Origin: Microbotryum silenes-acaulis
Taxonomy: Eukaryota; Basidiomycota; Microbotryomycetes; Microbotryales; Microbotryaceae
NCBI GenBank assembly: GCA_003665825.1
Contig: QPFY01000003.1
Span: 248,001 to 312,000, forward strand
Reading direction: 5' to 3'
DNA length: 64,000 bases
Shown: positions 57,227-64,000 of the stretch, in pieces
How the letters are laid out: each line of letters opens with the position of its first letter
Numbering within the stretch: the stretch's first letter is position 1
Program-made: the position numbers and the translations under genes
The notes under the pieces: model-generated
The model's input: only the letters and a program-made list of their open reading frames with translations
What the model was told of the DNA's origin: nothing
The model's database searches: none

Positions 57227-59188
57227 ATGGACGTCGATATACGCCCAGACACTCCCTCGCAAGTAACCGTTGTGGAGGCCGGAGCCATGCCAACACGTCA
57301 TTCTGCGTCGTCCAAAGTGCTCGTCCGACCCGATGATCCGTACGACCTTGAGCAGGTCACGGGCAACTACCAGGGTCGGCCACTGCCTTCAACTCAGCTT
57401 CATTATGGAATGACTGAATGTGGTTTGTCTTTCCCCTCCTATTAGGCCGAACCAAGATCATGCACCTGCTCTACATCGCGCAACTGTCGCCCTCGCTCGC
57501 CGCGCCCGCTCTGACTCTGGCCCTCCAAGAACTCAAAGCCTCGACCCTCGACGTCCCCACTTACGAACAAGCCTTCCACCAATACCGCCAAGTCCTCAAC
57601 TCGATCGAAAGTGGCGAGTTGAACGACCCCTTCGCTCGAGCTTGGTACGAAGGAACGATCAAGAGTGGGGCTCAGCCGGCGCAGGTAATGGATCGCGAGT
57701 GGTGCGAGAGGAGTAGGAAGGAGGCGAGTAGTGGGTTGGAAAAGTTGCAGGTCGAGTTGAAGGGGTATTCGACCAATTTGCTCAAGGAGTCCATTAGGGT
57801 GAGTGTTCAGCTGGGGGGGGGGGGGTCCCTCAGCGATGCCCCATGCTCTTGACTTGACCCGTTGACCCGACCCATCGTCCTCGCATCACTTTTTCATAAA
57901 GATGGGCCATCGTGACCTAGCTCGTTTCCAATACAAAGTCGGTGACCTCACCGCGGCCGAACACTCTTACCTCCGTTCACGCGAATTCTGCCTCACCTCG
58001 CAACACCTCCTCGACCTGTCCGTCGCCGTGATCGAAATCGCCCTCCTTCTCCGCAACTACTCCCACGTTCGTCAATGGACAGGTAAAGCCGAAGGTGCTT
58101 TAGAATCCATGCATTCCAGCGCCAACGCCCAAAACGCCAAACAAAAACCTCAAGTCAACCTCCCGGGGATGGTCGCGCCCGCACAGGATCCGGCTCAGGT
58201 CGCGAGGGAGAAGGAGAGGACTGCGATGCAAGAGAGGTTGAACGTCGCGAATGGCGTCGCGTATTTGGGGCATGGCACATATGATCGAGCGGCGTTCTTG
58301 TTGAGTGGGGGTGGGAAGGAAGCGATGCATTCTGCGGCGGGGCATGTGAGTCCTGATTAGGAAGCACAGGTTTCTTTCTGGAGCGCACAAAGACTGATCT
58401 TGGCATTTGTTTTCCTCATAGTTCATCCCTGCAGCTGACGTTGCAGTGTACGCAACCCTGACGGGTTTGGCCACCTTTAACCGCAACCAATTGCGCACGA
58501 GATTGCTTGAAAACGATGACCTGCGTCCGATGCTCGAACTCGAACCTTATCTGCGGGACATCATCCAGGCGTTTCATTCGAGTAACTTCAAAGATGGGTT
58601 GGAGGGGTTGGAAAAGTACAGCGTGGGTGGTGGATCGGCGTGCTTCTGACTCCTGTGAGGTGGTGAGATGCTGAGTCATGTTCCGATCTACTTCCACCAG
58701 ACGCGCCAAAGGCTCGACCCTCATCTCGCTCCCCATCTCCCGAACCTGATGCACCAAATCCGTTCCCGCGCGCTGCTCATCTACTTCACCCCCTTCGCGA
58801 GCGTTTCCCTCCCCCGCTTCGCCGCCGCCTTTGGATGGTCCGAAACGACCCTCCTCGAATCCGTCGTCGAACTGATCGGACAAGGGCACATGAAGGCTCG
58901 TATCGATAGTCAGAATAAGGTTCTCGTGGCGAAACATACGGATGCGAGGGTCGAGGCGTTCAAGCATGCGTTGAAAGAGGGGGAAAAGATGCAGAGGTGT
59001 CAGCAGGCGGCGGAATTGAGGTGCGTTACTTTGTTTCGTAGTTTTAGGGTTTGGGGGTACATTCGCCTGGTCTGATGAGAATGTTCCACAGGGTCAAGCT
59101 CATCCAATCCAACATCGTCGTCAAGGCTTCAAGGGGTCACACGCACCAGGCTTCGCATTCGCAAGGGCAAATCGAAGTGGCACCTTGA
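57227..59188 (+). CDS. CSN1: COP9 signalosome subunit 1 (PCI protein), 520 aa
   Basis: This subunit belongs to the complex that removes Nedd8 from cullin ligases. Exons are 57227-57374, 57446-57798, 57902-58345, 58422-58622, 58701-59020 and 59092-59188 (521 codons). Across the first junction the protein reads DPYDLEQVTGNYQGRTKIMHLLYIAQ, the typical Csn1 entry. The RPN7-like helical region follows (MGHRDLARFQYKVGDLTAAEHSYLRSREFC). The PCI domain is in exons 4-5: RPMLELEPYLRDIIQAFHSSNF, IRSRALLIYFTPFASVSLPRFAAAFGW, GQGHMKARIDSQNKVLV. The proteasome lid subunit Rpn7 is the nearest alternative, but the G-R-T-K-I entry and length favour Csn1. Intron 2 contains a 13-base G run. Confidence 0.88.
57813..57825 (+). 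repeat. 13-base G homopolymer in CSN1 intron 2
   Basis: It lies about 15 bp after the donor of intron 57799-57901; the transcript carries a G run. Confidence 0.9.
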
Positions 59189-60024
59189 AACTCCTAACTT
59201 GCTCAGACTCCTCGTCATGAGGGGTTCCTTTTAGTTGTCTTTCCTTTTGTATTCCTCGCATTTCCTTTCGTTTTCCAGGCACAGAGTCCTACCCGTCGTA
59301 CTTTGTACTTTCCATTTCACTGCCATGCACCTCCAAGCCCCGTACACGAAACGGCATCGACACTCGATCGATTCTTAAACACAAAAACTAAATCCCCAAC
59401 CCCGACGCGGCAGGAGAGAGGTCTAGGCTGAGACTAGACTTTCGGGGACGAGGTGCGAGGGAGTTCTCGAGGGAGGATCAGGTTAGGACTGCGAAGCAAC
59501 TGAAGCAGGACTGGAACTGTAGGGTTTCTCGAGAAGGGTAACGAGTGTGATTGCAAAGGAGTGTGGTAGGAGTATGAGGATGAGGATGTGTATGAGGATG
59601 AAACCGACGCAAGATCACAGAATGAGTCCACGTAGAAGGGCCGTTGAAAATGCCTCGCTCAATGTGACTTCCAGGCTGGGCCAGCGCCCGGTAACTCCTG
59701 TCCGGCTTGCTCCAAATCATTTACTAATATAGATCCAAATCGATCAATTGTTGACCCGCGGGTGCGATTCTGATCGATTTATGTGATGGGCGATCGTAGG
59801 ATCGCGCTGTGATTGCCCTGTGCCTCGATTGACTAACAAGCGTTTGACTCGGGGATAAGCGCTTGGCATCAACTCATTATTATGGAACGTATTTGTGCTC
59901 TGCTTCGCTTCGCGCGCGGCCGGGCACCATCGCACCCGTGCATTCATTCATTCGCAGGGCTTATCCTCGCTCGCCTCGGTCGTCGCCAATCTCTTTACGC
60001 TCACCGCTTTGAAAGCGCTGCAAG
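59189..60024. other. intergenic between CSN1 and the NADH dehydrogenase gene
   Basis: I see no gene in these 836 bp. A degenerate repeat of TATGAGGATG-type units lies at about 59573-59602. Confidence 0.5.
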
Positions 60025-62544
60025 ATGATGCGCGCGTGCCGTGTACCCCGTAAGCTCGACCTGCTTGTGACTAGGGAAGCTTATCGTCGCTTCATGGCGT
60101 GACTGACCCTTCGACCGTGGCGTTTGTCGATGACGATTGCGCCCGCGCCCCGCCCTCGCAGTGCCTGTCGGAGCTCACCGAGCCCTGAGCCTGAGCTTAT
60201 CCTCGTCGAGCCTGAGGTCGTCGTCGGTGTCGCGCTTCTCGACCAGTACCAACGTCGCCGCGACCTTGTTGCGACCTTCGCCGCGTCGATTGTTGCCGAC
60301 CATCTCGACCTCGACCACACCACCACCGTCTTCGCCGCTCAGTGCTCCGCCTCCCGTCACGCAGCAGCCCCTGCCCGCGAGCACCGTCATCTCGCAACCG
60401 ACGACCGTCGAGGTCGAGTCGTCCACGCCTCCGCCTCCTCCTCCGCCTCCTCCTCACCCCAAGAAGCCCAAGCACCGAATCCGTAACTTTGCTCGGTTTG
60501 TGCTCGTCGCCGTCGTAGGAAGCGCGTCGTTTATCGTCTGGCACTCGCACCGCGCGCGACACCCTTCGGACCAACTGCCTCACGACCCGAGCTTGCCGAC
60601 CGTCGTTGTTGTCGGTAACGGGTGGGGATCGACCGCCTTCCTGAAGAACCTGAACAACGAGGGGTACAATGTCGTAAGTCTTTCGACTGTGTGCGAGATG
60701 GACATCACCAGCCCCGACGTGTCGAGCAAAGCGCCCATTATCCGTCATCTTTCGCAAATACCCTTGCCTCGGTCCAACGACGGATCGCCTGCCGCCAGCC
60801 CGTCGCTCACCCCCCTTTGATCTGCGTGACGGAGCACACACAAGGCAGTACTAACCCCTTTGGTTCCTGCTCCGAACAGGTCGTCATCTCGCCTCGCAAC
60901 TACTTTTTGTTCACCCCCTTGTTGCCGTCGGTTACGGTCGGCACTTTGGCCTCGCGCTCGATTCTCGAACCGACTCGCTTCTTGACCCGTCATCTCGCAC
61001 GTGCGGTCGAGGTCTATGAGGGTGAGGTCACCGAGGTCGACCCCAAGAAGAAGACGATCCGATTCGTTGGTCAGTCGGCAGAGTAAACGTGGCTCGCGTT
61101 GTGTTTGCATTCCTGACTCCCCTGCCGGTACGCCTCAATAAAACTCTAGATAACTCCGAGGTCAAGGGCGCCGTTGACGGAACCGAGATCTCGTACGACT
61201 ACCTCGTCTACGCCGTCGGAGCCGAGAACAACACGTTCGGTATCAAGGGCGTCAAGGAGAACGCGTGCTTCCTCAAGGAGATCTGGGACGCCGAGAAGAT
61301 CCGCAGTCGCGTCATGGACTGCATCGAGTCGGCCAACTTTGCCGGTCAGACCGAGGAGGAGATCGATCGATTGCTCTCGTTCGTGAGTCTGCGCCTTGCG
61401 ATGTCTCCCAGTTCTTGGGTTCGGCTGTTGCTGAGTGGACGTGGCTGAGCTGGTGCGTCGTACAGGTCGTCGTCGGTGGTGGACCTACCGGTGTCGAATA
61501 TGCTGGCGAGTTGCACGATTTCCTCAAAGAGGATCTTACAAACGTGAGTCGATGGCCCTATAAGCAGCAGACCCGAATGGTAGGTATTGAACTGCACTGG
61601 ATTATCGCCTTCACAGTGGTACCCGGATATTGCCGGTCGCATCAAGATCACCCTGATCGAGGCGTTGCCCAACGTGTTGCCCATGTTCTCCAAGCAGCTC
61701 ATGTACGCCGCAGCTCCTGAATGCTCTCACGACGGTCGAGCTGACGTTCGAGCAAACCTGTTTCCCCTTACAGCGACTACACCAACTCGACATTCAAGGA
61801 GAACAAGATCGACATTGCGACCAAGACGATGGTCAAGGAGGTCAAGGAGACGGTCATCATCGCGCAGAACGAGAAGAAGGAGCTCGTCGAGTACCCTTAC
61901 GGTCTCCTCGTCTGGTGAGTGTCATTGAGCCTTGATGGGCCTGAATGCTCTACGGAGAGCTAACGCCCTCGGTGCTCATCTCGATCAGGGCCACCGGCAA
62001 CACGGCACGACCGGTCACACGGGATCTGATGGCCCGTCTTCCCGAGACCCAAAACTCTCGACGAGGTCTGCTCGTCGACGAACACCTGCGCGTACTCGGT
62101 GCCGAAGGGGTCTTTGCTCTCGGTGACTGCACCGCTACCAATTACGCCCCTACGGCCCAGGCCGCATCGCAACAGGGTGTCTACCTCTCGCGCGTCTTCT
62201 CGCAATTGACCAAGAAGCAACACCTCTTGTCCGAGTTGGAGCAGGCCAAAGCCACCAACGCCGACCCGGCCCGTCTCGACTCGTTGGCCAACGCCGTGAT
62301 TCGAGCGAGCAACATCCAACCGTTCCATTATTCGCACCAAGGCTCGTTGGCCTACATCGGATCGGACAAGGCGATCGCGGACCTGCCGTTGATGTCGGGC
62401 AACTTGGCCGTTGGCGGGATCGCGACGTACTACTTTTGGCGATCGGCTTACCTGTCGCAGTTGTTCTCGTTGAGGAATCGACTGCTTGTCGCTGGAGATT
62501 GGTTGACGACCCGGGTGTTGGGTCGTGATGTTTCGAGGGAGTAG
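60025..62544 (+). CDS. alternative (rotenone-insensitive) NADH:ubiquinone oxidoreductase, NDE/NDI type, 606 aa
   Basis: This single-subunit type II NADH dehydrogenase of the inner mitochondrial membrane passes electrons from NADH to ubiquinone without proton pumping. Exons are 60025-60049, 60162-60673, 60880-61069, 61150-61382, 61466-61543, 61617-61702, 61774-61914 and 61989-62544 (607 codons). The first exon (25 bp) is inferred: MMRACRVP joined to LPVGAHRALSLSLSSSSLRSSSVSRF, which is a good mitochondrial presequence. After a Pro-rich linker there is a membrane segment (FVLVAVVGSASFIVW) and then the FAD site VVVVGNGWGSTAFLKNL, where Asn replaces the usual Thr of GTGWG. The NAD site is VVVGGGPTGVEYAGEL, and the quinone-side blocks are NYFLFTPLLPSVTVGT, ALGDCTATNYAPTAQAASQQG, FHYSHQGSLAYIGSDKAI and a typical C-terminal amphipathic end. 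The transmembrane segment before the FAD site suggests an external (NDE) enzyme. Confidence 0.9.
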
Positions 62545-63186
62545 ACGCAACGATTACTAGGTGGTTTGACTGCGCGGTCAGCTCTGATGTGTTGCCACTG
62601 CTCGACTCGCGCATTTTTCTCTGCGGCTACTCAGGCGCGCACCATCACTATATAGAGTTCCTTGTGCATGTATCCCCTCTATCTTTTTCGCGGGATCATT
62701 TATGAGGACAACGCGCTACAATGTAATACAGACCTAAACTTTCGATCCTTTCTCAGTCAACCCCTTGCGCCGCCGACTCGGGTCGCAACTTGTGCCCTAC
62801 GGGAAATCCGCGCAACCGCAGTTAACCGGGGTCGACTTGGGCGCGACAATTGAGCAACCGCGGGCACGCAGGTCCGACTTTGGCTTGATCGTCAGAAGCC
62901 AAAGTTGACCGCGGTGTAACTGCGGTTGCGCGGATTTCCCGTAGGGTACTTGTGCCTTCCTGATCGGGAAAGGGAAAGCCCCGACAAGCGCACGCGCGCG
63001 CAAAATGAAACTGAGGCGATGAAGTCATCGCCCGCAGGGGGGTCGTCCCCTCCGCGCGCGCATCTCACCTTGTGCTCTTGACACTTTGCTTCTCCAACCT
63101 CTCGCCTAACCCACCACCCTGCCTACTCTCGAACACTAGGGGGCCTCCAACGAATCAACTCAAACACCCTCGCAACGCTCTTACCA
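62545..63186. other. intergenic region containing a MITE
   Basis: Apart from the 152-bp MITE at 62795-62946 I see no feature. It separates the stop of the NADH dehydrogenase from the start of the BAR-like gene. Confidence 0.5.
62795..62946. mobile_element. 152-bp MITE with about 42-bp terminal inverted repeats
   Basis: The first 30 bases (from CCCTACGGGAAATCC) are perfectly inverted at the right end, and pairing continues with a few mismatches to about 42 bp (62795-62836 with 62904-62946). The 7-bp sequence ACTTGTG flanks both sides (62788-62794 and 62948-62954), separated on the right by one T. A 7-8 bp target duplication fits hAT-type MITEs. The centre contains a second small hairpin (ACTTTGGCTT...AAGCCAAAGT). 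No coding capacity. Confidence 0.82.
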
Positions 63187-63989
63187 ATGGCGGCGTTCCT
63201 GCAAAAAGTGCAACACTCGAATCGGGTCTCGTTAGGCCCCAAGGAGCTCGCGCCTTTGGCCGACATCATAGGCGCCGAGAAGCGGCTGATGGATGCGTAC
63301 GTAACCCCGCTTTCACAATACTGTGGTGGTATATGCTTGGGACAGGGCTAGGCCGTGATGAGGTGACGGGTGCTGGGCTGGATTGGTCAGGATGTGAAGG
63401 TGTGATGAAACAGCGCAAGGTTGTGGATCACTCGGGGCTTCCGCAGCACCGCCACAACCCGTCGACTTCGGCTTGGTCGGTTTGACCCCGAGCGGGCTGG
63501 GACGACGACCGCTAGGCTCGGCGCGGGGGGGGGGGGGAAGTTTGTGGACGGAGAAAGTGCGGTGCGAGGGGGGGCGAATAAGGTGGTCATGTCCAGGGAA
63601 CGCGCGTCGGTGTACGGACCGTCTCCTCAGAAAAGAGCTGCTATCCTTACACCCTAAAGAGAGCCTTACTCACCGTTCCGCGCTTGCTCCCCTTCCCTTC
63701 TGGCCTTCCGAATACTCGTCCACTACGCGCCTTTGGGATAACAGGACACAAAAGCTAGCGATCGAAGGGACTAAAGCGTCCAGTGCATTGAAGGAATGGG
63801 GTGTAGCTGAAGGACCCGATCTGGGGGTATGTACGGCATCCACGCTCAAGACGAAGAGGCTAGCGCTCGATGAACAACTGACCTCGTCTTGTCTGAATAC
63901 GTGCAGGACATCTTGACCAAGATTTCCATGTTGTACGACTATGCTTCGTCCGCTGAAAGGGCTTATGCCGAACACACCGGAAACGCTCG
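63187..63989 (+). CDS. BAR-like (PIL1/FAM92-type) coiled-coil protein, 5' part only
   Basis: Exons are 63187-63296, 63745-63826 and 63907-63989; the last ends at a GTAAGT donor (63990) and the gene continues beyond the window. The spliced start reads MAAFLQKVQHSNRVSLGPKE, then ELAPLADIIGAEKRLMDATQ, KLAIEGTKASSALKEWGVAE, GPDLGDILTKISMLYDYASS and AERAYAEHTGNAR. It is an all-helical, charged pattern like the first helix of BAR-family membrane-bending proteins (eisosome Pil1/Lsp1 or FAM92). The subfamily cannot be fixed from 91 residues. The first intron is long (448 bp) and contains a 13-base G run. Confidence 0.55.
63525..63537 (+). repeat. 13-base G homopolymer in BAR-like intron 1
   Basis: It lies within intron 63297-63744; the transcript carries a G run. 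Confidence 0.85.
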
Positions 63990-64000
63990 GTAAGTTCGCC

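Noticed and set aside
60124..60486. ATG at 60130 as the start of the NADH dehydrogenase
   Set aside because: That ATG is in a different frame from the enzyme. The frame that matches starts at an acceptor at 60162 and is best joined to the 25-bp exon at 60025.
1..64000. CRISPR array, tRNA or rRNA genes, bacterial-type operons
   Set aside because: No regularly spaced repeats, no tRNA-like B-box with cloverleaf, no rRNA blocks; gene structure is fully eukaryotic.

Overview
This window looks like nuclear DNA of a filamentous or yeast-like basidiomycete. Every recognisable gene is a eukaryotic protein, and nearly all are split by short introns of about 44-135 bp with GTNNGT donors, CTNAC-like branch points and YAG acceptors. 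Coding DNA is GC-rich. The mix of an intron-dense genome, an Skt5/Chs4 chitin synthase activator, Ams1, COMPASS Shg1, a COP9 subunit and Helitron, Copia and pogo elements suggests Pucciniomycotina (Microbotryomycetes-like), but the placement is an inference. No CRISPR, rRNA or tRNA was found. The exon joins below were made by hand from splice signals and phase. Each multi-exon model sums to a whole number of codons with a single terminal stop.

Left part (1-32 kb) is dense, ordinary gene space: an unrecognised Ser-rich protein (+), a Zn2Cys6 transcription factor (-), an SRRM1-type PWI/RS splicing factor (+) followed by a short Helitron derivative, a D-2-hydroxyacid dehydrogenase (-), Skt5/Chs4 (-), Lunapark (-), a sulfotransferase-like P-loop protein (+), a tail-anchored flavin oxidoreductase (-), Shg1 (+), INCENP (-) and a PrpF-type isomerase (+).

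Middle part (32.2-43.1 kb) is a transposon island. It holds a young full-length Ty1/Copia element with 138-bp LTRs differing at one base, inserted beside a broken BTB/POZ gene. The broken gene itself carries an 83-bp fold-back insertion with a 5-bp target duplication. Next come a 2.6-kb Helitron derivative keeping only the N-terminal part of its replicase gene, and a 2.7-kb pogo/Tigger-type DNA transposon with 25-bp terminal inverted repeats and a TA target site.

Right part (43.2-64 kb) returns to gene space: an OPT oligopeptide transporter, an intact BTB/POZ paralogue of the broken gene, vacuolar-type alpha-mannosidase (Ams1), Tma46 (-) with a start codon that appears to be split by an intron, tRNA dihydrouridine synthase Dus2, COP9 subunit 1, an alternative mitochondrial NADH dehydrogenase, a 152-bp MITE and the 5' exons of a BAR-like protein running off the window. 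The genes do not form one pathway; each is an independent eukaryotic transcription unit. The most unusual material is the transposon biology: two Helitron deletion derivatives sharing both termini, and a pogo transposase that stays in frame although the catalytic middle of its DDE domain is missing.
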